64,000 bases of DNA, from assembly GCF_009909615.1 (NCBI RefSeq), contig NZ_WWNE01000007.1, positions 97,097-161,096 on the forward strand, written 5' to 3'. How positions within the stretch are numbered: the first letter of the stretch is position 1; each line of letters starts with the position of its first letter. The notes under the pieces are model-generated. The model was not told the DNA's origin. It saw only the letters and a program-made list of their open reading frames with translations, and did not search any database. Below, in pieces: positions 43,970 through 51,426 of the stretch. Position numbers and translations under genes: made by a program. The stretch is from Acidiluteibacter ferrifornacis. GTDB lineage: Bacteria > Bacteroidota > Bacteroidia > Flavobacteriales_E > Vicingaceae.

Positions 43970-44035
43970 CAAAGTTGATTAATCAATGACTGCATAAAAC
44001 TGACCAAAATCAGTTGGACTAATGATTGTAATCAA
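43970..44035 (-). promoter_or_regulatory. Promoter P3: tandem CRP/FNR-type sites plus -7 element, MBL/nuclease operon
   Basis: Minus strand: distal site TTGATTACAATCAT (44022-44035), proximal site CTGATTTTGGTCAG (44000-44013), and -7 element CAACTTTG (43970-43977). The geometry is the same 22 bp and 33 bp as in P2. A third palindrome TTGATTAATCAA (43975-43986) overlaps the -7 element but has a two-base centre and is not part of the pattern. Transcription would begin near 43966, leaving a leader of about 107 bases. Confidence 0.85.
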
Positions 44036-44064
44036 GAAGAAAAATTAACTACTTAAATATACTA

Positions 44065-44457
44065 CTAATCAATCATTTTTAATTCTCCAGATATCTCACA
44101 CATTTCTTGTAGTGTGTTATAAATGGTTCCAAACTTTTGGATATTTCTGTGTAATAAGTCCAAGTTGATCTCTTTTCCCTTTATTTTAATGACATACTGA
44201 ATACCGATTAACTTTGTCGGATTTTCTTGACGGTCCCCAACTATTTCAATGGTTGCACCTTCATAATCATACTTTAATATCTCTGAAAATCGTTCTACAT
44301 TTTTCAAACAGCAAGCTGCAAATGAACCTAAAAGTAATTCTACTGGATTTGGTAGGTCATCTGTCCCTTTTTTAACTCCAAAAGAAATTGAATTTCCTTT
44401 CACACTAAATGTTGCATTGTGATTGGCATCTACTGTTCCTGTGACTGTATATTTCAT
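44065..44457 (-). CDS. OsmC/Ohr family peroxidase-like protein
   Basis: 130 residues. The catalytic Cys pair is seen as Cys49/Cys50 (GSFAACCLKN) and Cys120 (EMCEISGEL), consistent with OsmC-type organic-hydroperoxide reductases. It lies 76 bases after the ATPase gene in the same direction, so it is probably the last gene of the HlyD-FtsX-ATPase transcript. No separate promoter with the regulon geometry was seen directly upstream. It would detoxify organic peroxides or act on small thiols. Confidence 0.85.
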   Translation of the reverse strand: MKYTVTGTVDANHNATFSVKGNSISFGVKKGTDDLPNPVELLLGSFAACCLKNVERFSEILKYDYEGATIEIVGDRQENPTKLIGIQYVIKIKGKEINLDLLHRNIQKFGTIYNTLQEMCEISGELKMID

Positions 44458-44533
44458 AGAAAATTGGTTTAAAATGTTTTATGCATTTATTTTTACTGCG
44501 AAAGCATGTATAGACTCCTTAATTTACCGCAGC

Positions 44534-45214
44534 TTAACTAATTATCCTCCCATCTTCCATCTCTATGATGCGATTGGTTTTCTTTGCAAAATCTATGTCA
44601 TGAGTAACAACAAGAAGGGATAACTTTTCTTCTTCGCTGAGTTCTTTTAAAATAGAAAAAACGATTTCAGAATTCTTGGAATCTAGATTTCCTGTAGGCT
44701 CATCCCCCATTATAATCGATGGCTTATTAATTAAAGCACGAGCTATAGCTACTCGTTGTTTTTGTCCCCCCGAAATTCTCATAGACAACTTTTTCGCTTG
44801 ATCTGCAATTCCCAGTAGCCTTAATTTTTCTATTGCATCGTGCTCGATCTCCTCCAGTGACTTAATTCCTAACTTTTTAGCTGGTAACATCACATTCTCC
44901 AAAACAGTAAATTCTTGCAATAAATAATGGAATTGAAAGATAAATCCAATGTGTTGATTTCGAATAAATGCCAATTGATCAGCAGATTTATGCGACAAAT
45001 CCTCACCATCTAAAAATAAAGCTCCATTATAATCTGTATCCATAGTAGATAGAATATAAAGTAACGTAGACTTTCCACAACCCGACTTCCCCATGATACT
45101 GACAAACTCACCTTTTTCTATTTCAAAACTGATGTCTTTTAGCACGTGAAATAGTGTTGGCACTCTGAAGTACTTGTTAATATTCTCGGCTTTTAAAACG
45201 ATATTTTTATTCAT
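44534..45214 (-). CDS. ABC transporter ATPase (MacB/LolD type)
   Basis: 226 residues with Walker [11 protein letters not shown]-loop [10 protein letters not shown], signature [16 protein letters not shown] and Walker [13 protein letters not shown], all typical of MacB/LolD/FtsE-type ATPases. Its permease (FtsX/MacB-like) is encoded just upstream, with the HlyD protein before that. Together they form a tripartite-type exporter in the envelope. The exported substrate is not evident. It stops at 44534 and leaves a gap of 76 bases before osmC. Confidence 0.9.
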   Translation of the reverse strand: MNKNIVLKAENINKYFRVPTLFHVLKDISFEIEKGEFVSIMGKSGCGKSTLLYILSTMDTDYNGALFLDGEDLSHKSADQLAFIRNQHIGFIFQFHYLLQEFTVLENVMLPAKKLGIKSLEEIEHDAIEKLRLLGIADQAKKLSMRISGGQKQRVAIARALINKPSIIMGDEPTGNLDSKNSEIVFSILKELSEEEKLSLLVVTHDIDFAKKTNRIIEMEDGRIIS

Positions 45215-45216
45215 AA

Positions 45217-46476
45217 CTACTGTCCTCTTATGATTTCAACGGGATCAATATTCTTAGCTTTCCTTGAGGGCAAATAGCCTGCTAAAAAAGTAGCAATCAA
45301 AGCGAAAATAATTCCGATGATGTAATAGACGGGATCAAAATTAACCGGGAAGGTTTCTAGAGTGGGAACTGCCTCTGTTTTAAATGGAGTATTATCAATT
45401 AATACAGAAAGTAAAAAACCGACGATTAAACCAAGGGATCCACCAATTATTCCAATAACCATTGCCTGAGTTATAAAAATATATTGCACATCCTTGCCTG
45501 AAAAACCAGTAGCTTTTAAAATAGCAATGTCATTCATTTTTTCATAAATCAACATGTTTAAGATGTTATAAATCCCAAATCCCGCTACGATTAATAGGGT
45601 AATAGAAACCGCATAAGTAATAATATTTCTGATTGATGTACCAGTATCAAACTGTGCGTTGGCTGCATTTATATCAATGGCTGAAACATTAAACTGTTGA
45701 CTCAATTGACTAGCCATATCAACCGATAATGCTAAGTCGTGTAATTTTACATTAATATCTGTTATATAGCTTTCAGACTGCCCCATAATACGCTGAGCCA
45801 TCTTTACATTTACATAACTCTGAATATCATCCACCTCTGCAAGACCACTCTGGTAGATTCCAACAATTTTTAGTTGGAAAAGCGCCCCGTTGGGTGATGA
45901 AATATAAATGCGATCACCCAATGATAATTTTAATTTGTCAGCTACCCCTGCACCTAAAATAATTCCGCTTGGTGTATTTTTGAGTAATTGAACATTTCCT
46001 TCAATCACATAATCTCCAATATTAAAAAGTCGGTCTTCTTGTAATGGCTCAATTCCATTTAAAATGCCATTTAAATTAACCGCTCCTGCTTTGTAAAAAA
46101 CTTGAACTTTTATCTGAGGGATTGCCCCCTTTACTCTTTTATCTTTGTTAAGAAAATCTAGTATGGGTAAGGCATTGTGAATCCGTATTTGGTTAAACTT
46201 TGGCTGTACCGATCTTACAATAGATAGTTCCTCAGCGGGATTAGTGATAAAATCAATGGGTTGCTTTTCACTGATTTTTATCTCATTGTATAGATGCACA
46301 TGAGGAGTTCTATTTAATACTAATCCATCTAACAAATCATTCAATCCAGTCATGAACCCGATCATCGTAATAAAAGTACCAATCCCAAAAGTGACTCCCA
46401 AGGCTGCCACTGCTGACTGCTTGAAACGAGAAACTAAATGAGTTTTAGCAATACTAAATATCAATGGATAGTTCAT
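45217..46476 (-). CDS. FtsX/MacB-type ABC transporter permease
   Basis: 419 residues. The N-terminal helix (LVSRFKQSAVAALGVTFGIG) is followed by a large periplasmic MacB-PCD-like domain (about residues 40-270), then three C-terminal membrane segments with IGFLLSVLID-type sequences. The C-terminus VEIIRG is typical of LolC/MacB-like permeases. It works with the ATPase two bases downstream. It could export a lipophilic or peptide substrate, and is not closely identifiable as LolCE because no lipoprotein-sorting context is seen. Confidence 0.85.
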   Translation of the reverse strand: MNYPLIFSIAKTHLVSRFKQSAVAALGVTFGIGTFITMIGFMTGLNDLLDGLVLNRTPHVHLYNEIKISEKQPIDFITNPAEELSIVRSVQPKFNQIRIHNALPILDFLNKDKRVKGAIPQIKVQVFYKAGAVNLNGILNGIEPLQEDRLFNIGDYVIEGNVQLLKNTPSGIILGAGVADKLKLSLGDRIYISSPNGALFQLKIVGIYQSGLAEVDDIQSYVNVKMAQRIMGQSESYITDINVKLHDLALSVDMASQLSQQFNVSAIDINAANAQFDTGTSIRNIITYAVSITLLIVAGFGIYNILNMLIYEKMNDIAILKATGFSGKDVQYIFITQAMVIGIIGGSLGLIVGFLLSVLIDNTPFKTEAVPTLETFPVNFDPVYYIIGIIFALIATFLAGYLPSRKAKNIDPVEIIRGQ

Positions 46477-46480
46477 GGAC

Positions 46481-47569
46481 TTATGGCTTGATTATTTTGG
46501 TATTACTGTCTAATCCCTCAATAATTTCAACTCGCTCTAGGCTCCTCAGTCCAGTTTTAACAAAGAGGGTATCCTTTTCAGTCAGCACCTGATCAGAACT
46601 ATATAAATACTCCAATGGAATAGTCAGCACGTTCTCCTTTCTTGCAATTACAATATTCGCTTCCCCCCTTAATCCAGAATATAAAACCGCAGGAGGGTTG
46701 GTGAATCTTGCTTCAACCCAAAAGGTTTGTGTAGCCTGATTCATCTGAGGAATAATCTGTTTAACTTCTGCTTCGAATACTTGGCTGTTATATGCATCCA
46801 AAGTAACGTAAACCAACTGCCCCGTTTTTATTCGGACAATATCTACCTCATCTACTTGCATTTTTATAAGAAACCGATTACTGCTACCTATAACCCCTAT
46901 TGGTTCTTGCTCACTCAATAGTTCTCCTTCTTCCTTCAACAATTCATAAACCTGTCCGTTAACTCTGCTCAGTACATTATAGTCTTTATAATTATTTAAA
47001 CTATTGGTATAATTGTTCTTAGACTTTTGAAGTAATACTTTCAACTCATCTTGCTTTCTATCCAACTTACGTTTAAGGGTGTTCACATTGTTAAGTGAAG
47101 TCTCATAAACCAATTGCCGTTGTTCCAATTCTGTTCTGGACCCAATTTGTTGGTTCCAGAGCCTCTTCTGGCGCTCTAAATTTATTGAATCGTTGATTAA
47201 CTTTAGTTTAGCCACCGCAAGTTCATTTTGAAGGTCTTTTATCAAATTAGACTGACCTTCATAATTCTGCTGAGCTAAGTTCATCTCAAGTGCTGCATTT
47301 TCACTCAACAATTTAGAATTATCATCAACTATTCGAGCTATAGGATCTCCTTTACTAATCAAGTCTCCTTCTTTAACATATATTTCATCAATAATGCCTC
47401 TAGCAGCCGCATATACCTGATAAAAACTATCCGGTTCAATAATTATTGATGAGTAAACAGATTCTACAAGAGCTCCAGTGCTTGGTTTTATCTCACTTTT
47501 GTCTCCTTGGCAAGCGCCAATCAATAGAGATGCTAAAAGCGATACCATTACCCTCTGTTGTTTTTTCAT
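46481..47569 (-). CDS. HlyD-family membrane-fusion lipoprotein
   Basis: About 362 residues from the ATG at 47569. A lipobox (SLLIGAC) follows MKKQQRVMVSLLAS. Then a biotinyl-lipoyl-like half-domain (IIDEIYVKEGDLISKGDPIARI), a long coiled-coil hairpin (about residues 95-200) and a beta-barrel (GQLVYVTLDAYNSQVFEAEVKQI). This is the adaptor of a MacA-like exporter. Transcription begins near 47584 because the -7 element at 47588-47595 is the only plausible one, and this excludes the earlier in-frame start at 47590. Confidence 0.87.
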   Translation of the reverse strand: MKKQQRVMVSLLASLLIGACQGDKSEIKPSTGALVESVYSSIIIEPDSFYQVYAAARGIIDEIYVKEGDLISKGDPIARIVDDNSKLLSENAALEMNLAQQNYEGQSNLIKDLQNELAVAKLKLINDSINLERQKRLWNQQIGSRTELEQRQLVYETSLNNVNTLKRKLDRKQDELKVLLQKSKNNYTNSLNNYKDYNVLSRVNGQVYELLKEEGELLSEQEPIGVIGSSNRFLIKMQVDEVDIVRIKTGQLVYVTLDAYNSQVFEAEVKQIIPQMNQATQTFWVEARFTNPPAVLYSGLRGEANIVIARKENVLTIPLEYLYSSDQVLTEKDTLFVKTGLRSLERVEIIEGLDSNTKIIKP

Positions 47570-47587
47570 TCCACTCAGTTTTAAATA

Positions 47588-47653
47588 CAAAAATGCAATG
47601 ATTCACTATAATAATACCTGACAAAAATCAGGGTGGAGGGTGAGTATAGTCAG
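47588..47653 (-). promoter_or_regulatory. Promoter P4: minus-strand direction of the shared divergent control region, HlyD operon
   Basis: On the minus strand the -7 element is CATTTTTG (47588-47595), the proximal site CTGATTTTTGTCAG (47618-47631) and the distal site CTGACTATACTCAC (47640-47653). Distances are again 33 bp and 22 bp. The same two sites serve the divergent promoter P5, with the roles of proximal and distal exchanged. Confidence 0.75.
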
Positions 47654-47683
47654 AATAAAAGTAGCAAGTGAGAAATACCTTTG
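47618..47683 (+). promoter_or_regulatory. Promoter P5: plus-strand direction of the shared divergent control region, USP/TerB operon
   Basis: Distal site CTGACAAAAATCAG (47618-47631), proximal site GTGAGTATAGTCAG (47640-47653), -7 element TACCTTTG (47676-47683). The proximal site is 33 bp from the -7 centre and the sites are 22 bp apart. The start site would be near 47687, 14 bases before the ATG at 47701, which rules out the earlier in-frame start at 47668. Confidence 0.85.
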
Positions 47684-47700
47684 TTAAAAAATACGTCTCC

Positions 47701-48534
47701 ATGAAAAAGATTCTGATTCCGACAGATTTCTCTCAAAATGCAAAGAAAGCTACAGATTATGCAATCACTTTGTTTGATAGTAAAGAAACTTCAATTACCC
47801 TTTTAAATACCTTCAGTATCCCTTACACTTCAGCGGAGGTCGCTTACTCTGTGAATGACATTATCTATGACAATGCCCAATTACTTTTTGAAGAAGAGGT
47901 CAAAAGAATTCAAAATAAGTTTCCAAACCTAGAATCTAAGATTACTACCAGCTTTCATGTAGGGAGTGTCATTCAAGTTGTTAATTCAATTGAAATGAAG
48001 GAAAACATAGATTTAATAGTCATGGGAACCAAAGGAGCAAGTGGAATGTCAGCAGTCTTAATTGGAAGTACGACTGCATCGATCATTAAAAACATTACCG
48101 CTCCATTATTGGTGGTTCCTGAAAAAGCTGATTTAGAATCTCCAAAAAGAATCCTGTTTACCACTGATGAAGAATTAATTGGGCGGGAAATAGACTATCA
48201 TATTCTACAGGAAATTGCTCATAAAAATAAATCAGTTGTAGATGCTTTATACATTTCGAATAGTGCTAATAACAAAGAAGTAATTGAAACCTTTATCGAC
48301 TATGAATTGGATCTTAATCTTATAGACATACCGCACCATCTCAATACAGAATCTGGGAAAAATATAGAAAAAGCAATTTTAAATTATACCGACAATCACC
48401 CTACTGATTTAGTCGTGATGGTTAGTAATAAAGGTAATTTATTTTATAATCTTTTCCATAAAAGTATTACCAAGCAAATTGCAATGCATACTAAACTCCC
48501 GCTTTTAGTATTACATAATAACTTAAAAAAATAG
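47701..48534 (+). CDS. Universal stress protein, two UspA domains
   Basis: About 277 residues. The first UspA domain starts KKILIPTDFSQNAKKATDYA and ends with the nucleotide-binding sequence MGTKGASGMSAVLIGSTTASII. The second starts KRILFTTDEE, lacks a clear G-loop and ends LLVLHNN. It is the sister of the universal stress protein at 40172 but retains a better ATP loop. It is first in the operon with the TerB-like gene and divergent from the HlyD gene. Confidence 0.88.
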   Translation: MKKILIPTDFSQNAKKATDYAITLFDSKETSITLLNTFSIPYTSAEVAYSVNDIIYDNAQLLFEEEVKRIQNKFPNLESKITTSFHVGSVIQVVNSIEMKENIDLIVMGTKGASGMSAVLIGSTTASIIKNITAPLLVVPEKADLESPKRILFTTDEELIGREIDYHILQEIAHKNKSVVDALYISNSANNKEVIETFIDYELDLNLIDIPHHLNTESGKNIEKAILNYTDNHPTDLVVMVSNKGNLFYNLFHKSITKQIAMHTKLPLLVLHNNLKK

Positions 48535-48537
48535 AAC

Positions 48538-48912
48538 ATGAATGGAGTTGAACGATTATATTTTGCTTTAGGAGAACTAGTATATGCTGTGGCAAAATCA
48601 GATGGAGCGATCAATTATGAAGAAAAAAACAAGTTACATGATCTTGTGCTGAAAGAAGCCAAATGCCATCTTTATGAATTCAATGTTTCCGAAATTATAT
48701 TTCAAATCATGCAAAAGGATCAACTTTTTAGTGTTGAAGAATCGTATCGAATGGCAATGAAAGAAATCAATATATGCAGCAATTATTTAACTGAAGACAT
48801 GAAAGCAGAATTCGTTGCCGTATTGGAAAAAGTTGCAAGATCATTTGGGAAATACTCAACAGAAGAAAAAGCCCTTATAGCTCGTTTCAGAACAGAAATT
48901 GATCAATTGTAA
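48538..48912 (+). CDS. TerB-like helical protein
   Basis: 124 residues. The N-terminal AVAKSDGAINYEEKNKLHDLV fits the TerB/TerY-like helical domain with its acidic (SDG) metal-type loop, and the rest is helical. It starts three bases after the universal stress protein gene and so belongs to the same transcript from P5. TerB-like proteins occur with stress and tellurite-resistance genes; their mechanism is unclear. It is convergent with the response regulator gene. Confidence 0.75.
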   Translation: MNGVERLYFALGELVYAVAKSDGAINYEEKNKLHDLVLKEAKCHLYEFNVSEIIFQIMQKDQLFSVEESYRMAMKEINICSNYLTEDMKAEFVAVLEKVARSFGKYSTEEKALIARFRTEIDQL

Positions 48913-48949
48913 AGGTAGGTCTATTCCAATAAAGGTTAGTTTATAATTA

Positions 48950-50005
48950 TTACCACACATTTTTCAATCCATCAGCATTTATAATCCGAATCTCTTTCCC
49001 TTTTACCTCTATCAACCCTTCTTCCTTAAAATCTGTCAGTGTTCTAATGATTGACTCAGAAGCAGTACCCACCATACTAGCCAAATCACTCCTTAACATA
49101 TCTATTCTGTAATTTTTATCATTTGCTCCAAACCGTTCTTTTAGCTCCAATAATGCATTTGCAGCTCTTTTGCGAACCGAATCATACGCCAAACTCAACA
49201 ATTTCTTCTCCCTCTCCACTAAATCATTGGATATCATTTTAATGAACTTTGAAGCGACTTCTCTATTTTTTTCGATAAGCTGCAAAAAGTCCTGTTTAGA
49301 AATTTTGACTACTTCTGAATCTTCTATACAAACCGCGCATTCGTCATACGCCCGATCTTCCATTATAGGAAGATATCCAAAAAAGTCACCTTCCTTAAGT
49401 ATTCCTGTGATATATTCCTTTGCGTCATCATTAATCTTATATGTCTTTACCTTTCCTTTTGTCAACAAAAAAACAGCATTAGGAAAGTCCCGTTCAAAAT
49501 ATAAAGTATCTTTCTTTTTATGTTGTCTAACTTGTTTTGAAGCAGTTATTTCTTCTAATTCTTTTAACCCTTTAGCTATTTCCACAAAATCTTCTAGCCC
49601 TTTAGCATCACGAATAAAGGATTGTTTTAAAGCCACATTTCTTTTTAATCTACCTTCAATGGCATTCAACAAATCCATTTCTTCAAATGGTTTGGTCAAA
49701 TAGTCATCTGCACCCATCATCATTCCCTTTCTGCGGTCGCTTTTTTCAGTTTTCGCTGTTAAAAATATAAATGGGATGGTAGATGTTTCAGGATCTTTAC
49801 CCAATAAATAAAGCACTCCATATCCGTCCAACTCAGGCATCATGATATCACAAATAATCAAATCTGGTTTCACTTCTTTCGACTTTCTAACACCCACTTT
49901 ACCATTTTCAGCAGTGGCTACTTCATAATTTGCTAGTTCTAAGATCTCAGCAGTATTTTCTCTTATTGCTTCATCATCTTCTATTAAAAGGATTTTCTTC
50001 TTCAT
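48950..50005 (-). CDS. Response-regulator receiver fused to CRP/FNR-type DNA-binding protein
   Basis: 351 residues from the ATG at 50005. A receiver domain (about 1-120) has Asp53 as phosphoacceptor (IICDIMMPE) and the acidic pair EDDE near residues 9-12. A short helical linker is followed by a cyclic-nucleotide-binding-like domain (about 150-260, with KEGDFFGYLPIM) and a Crp helix-turn-helix (about 268-342). In the recognition helix, Glu317 and Arg321 (SESIIRTL) align with Glu209 and Arg213 of FNR. I infer that it binds the TGA-N6-TCA sites of this region. There are no N-terminal Fe-S cysteines. It is coupled by TGATG to the kinase gene. Confidence 0.88.
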   Translation of the reverse strand: MKKKILLIEDDEAIRENTAEILELANYEVATAENGKVGVRKSKEVKPDLIICDIMMPELDGYGVLYLLGKDPETSTIPFIFLTAKTEKSDRRKGMMMGADDYLTKPFEEMDLLNAIEGRLKRNVALKQSFIRDAKGLEDFVEIAKGLKELEEITASKQVRQHKKKDTLYFERDFPNAVFLLTKGKVKTYKINDDAKEYITGILKEGDFFGYLPIMEDRAYDECAVCIEDSEVVKISKQDFLQLIEKNREVASKFIKMISNDLVEREKKLLSLAYDSVRKRAANALLELKERFGANDKNYRIDMLRSDLASMVGTASESIIRTLTDFKEEGLIEVKGKEIRIINADGLKNVW

Positions 50006-51276
50006 CACTTCGATTTATTGTTTTCGTTAATTGAACCAAATGGAATGGTTACCTCGAATGTACTTCCAACATTTTCTTCGCTTTCAAAACCTATTTTACC
50101 ACCGAGTAAATGAACATACTGTTGAACTATATTCAATCCTAACCCCGTCCCTTGAATATTACTAGCATTTTTAGCTCTAAAAAATCGCTCAAATAAATGC
50201 TTTTGTTCATCTTTAGGTATTCCAATACCCTCATCTTTAACCCCTATCACTATATTATTATCCATTCTTCGGACGATAACCTCTATTTTCTTATTCTCAG
50301 GGGTATATTTAATGGCATTTGAAAATAAGTTTAACAATACATTCTTCAATAATTGAGGGTCACTATAGAAATTAATCGCCCTTACTTCTTGAATTAATTC
50401 AATATGTTGACCTGTTTTTTTCAATTGATTAGTATCCTCTATCAACTCTTCTATAAACTTAGAAAAATCAAAGACTGCCTTATGACAAATAATTTTACCG
50501 GCTTGTAGCTTGTCCAACGATAAAAAATCATTCAAAATGCTCGTTAAGTTTTGCACAGAAGATTGAATTCTACGTACATGCTTTTGTTTTTTTTCTTCTT
50601 GTTCTAAGGAATTGTATTTTCCAATTAAAGTAATAGAAGAAAGGATCCCTGTTAGTGGAGTTCTAAACTCATGGGAGGCCATAGAAACAAACCTTGATTT
50701 TAATTCTCCCAACTCTAATTCCTTCTTTAATGCATTCTGCATTTCAAACTCTGCTTCCTTTCTTCTAGCAATTTCTTCTTGTAATTTTTGATTCACTTGT
50801 TGAGCTTCCTCTATTACATTTGCCAGATCTTTAGTTCTTTCCTTTACTTTTCGCTCCAATTTTTCAGTGAGTTCTAACAATGCATTCTCTGCTCTTTTTT
50901 GGTCGCTGATATCGTGAATAAACCCTGTATAGATGGTTTTAGATTTTAATTTCACCTCACTAACAGCCAAACGAAAAGGAAAAGTCGTACCATCTTTTCG
51001 CAACCCCTCTACCTCGCGTCCAATCCCGATTATTTTCTTTTGTCTAGTTGTTTTATAATTAACTAAATACTCATCATGCTGACTACGATGTGGTTGTGGC
51101 ATAAGCATACTAATATTTTTGCCATACACCTCTGAAGGGTTATAACCAAAAAGCTCTGAGGCAGCAGGATTTATACTTTCAATTATTCCCTTTGAGCTAA
51201 TTGTAATAATCCCATCAACGGACGCATTAAAAATCGCTTGAGCTCTCAATTCATCCTCTTGTTCTTTCTGCTTCAT
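50005..51276 (-). CDS. FixL-like haem-PAS sensor histidine kinase
   Basis: 423 residues, soluble, with no membrane segment. The PAS domain (about 1-130) contains HRSQHDEYLVNYKTT and IIGIGREVEGLRKDGTTFP. These align with the FixL haem pocket. His67 stands for the haem-ligating His200 and Arg87 for the O2-binding Arg220 of Bradyrhizobium FixL, while Asn73 and Lys81 replace Arg206 and His214. A coiled coil (about 130-195) leads to HisKA with His202 (SMASHEFRTPL) and HATPase_c (NLFSNAIKYTPE, GIGIPKDEQ, GTGLGLNIV). It senses oxygen or another haem ligand and phosphorylates the downstream receiver-CRP protein. Confidence 0.88.
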   Translation of the reverse strand: MKQKEQEDELRAQAIFNASVDGIITISSKGIIESINPAASELFGYNPSEVYGKNISMLMPQPHRSQHDEYLVNYKTTRQKKIIGIGREVEGLRKDGTTFPFRLAVSEVKLKSKTIYTGFIHDISDQKRAENALLELTEKLERKVKERTKDLANVIEEAQQVNQKLQEEIARRKEAEFEMQNALKKELELGELKSRFVSMASHEFRTPLTGILSSITLIGKYNSLEQEEKKQKHVRRIQSSVQNLTSILNDFLSLDKLQAGKIICHKAVFDFSKFIEELIEDTNQLKKTGQHIELIQEVRAINFYSDPQLLKNVLLNLFSNAIKYTPENKKIEVIVRRMDNNIVIGVKDEGIGIPKDEQKHLFERFFRAKNASNIQGTGLGLNIVQQYVHLLGGKIGFESEENVGSTFEVTIPFGSINENNKSK

Positions 51277-51296
51277 ACTTTACTTTAGCTAGAATT

Positions 51297-51304
51297 TAAA
51301 GATA
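51297..51304 (-). promoter_or_regulatory. Possible -7 element TATCTTTA of the kinase/regulator operon
   Basis: Minus-strand TATCTTTA differs from TAnnTTTG in the last base and sits 21 bases before the kinase ATG at 51276. The regulon geometry is not repeated here, so the regulator pair appears not to share the same control. Confidence 0.3.
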
Positions 51305-51345
51305 GTCAATAGTTGTATAATTCTCCTTGATCAATACCTCTGAAA

Positions 51346-51411
51346 CTGATTAAATCGATTATTTAACCTGACGGTTATCAGTTTTTCCTAACTATAATGC
51401 CGTTAGCTTTG
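51346..51411 (+). promoter_or_regulatory. Promoter P6: CRP/FNR-type sites plus -7 element, Mla operon
   Basis: Proximal site CTGACGGTTATCAG (51368-51381), -7 element TAGCTTTG (51404-51411), centres 33 bp apart. The expected distal position 22 bp upstream (51346-51359) holds CTGATTAAATCGAT, in which only the left half matches. A transcript would start near 51415, 12 bases before the GTG start of the permease gene. Confidence 0.75.
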
Positions 51412-51426
51412 AAAAAAGGCTAAATC

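Noticed and set aside
43975..43986. TTGATTAATCAA as a third regulator site in promoter P3
   Set aside because: The spacer between half-sites is two bases, not four, and it lies over the -7 element; possible but not part of the shared pattern.
41520..44035. Direct repeats or a mobile-element trace made of the repeated TGATTGTAATCA sequences
   Set aside because: The fixed spacing to -7 elements and to other sites shows that they are parts of promoters, not repeats of a mobile element.
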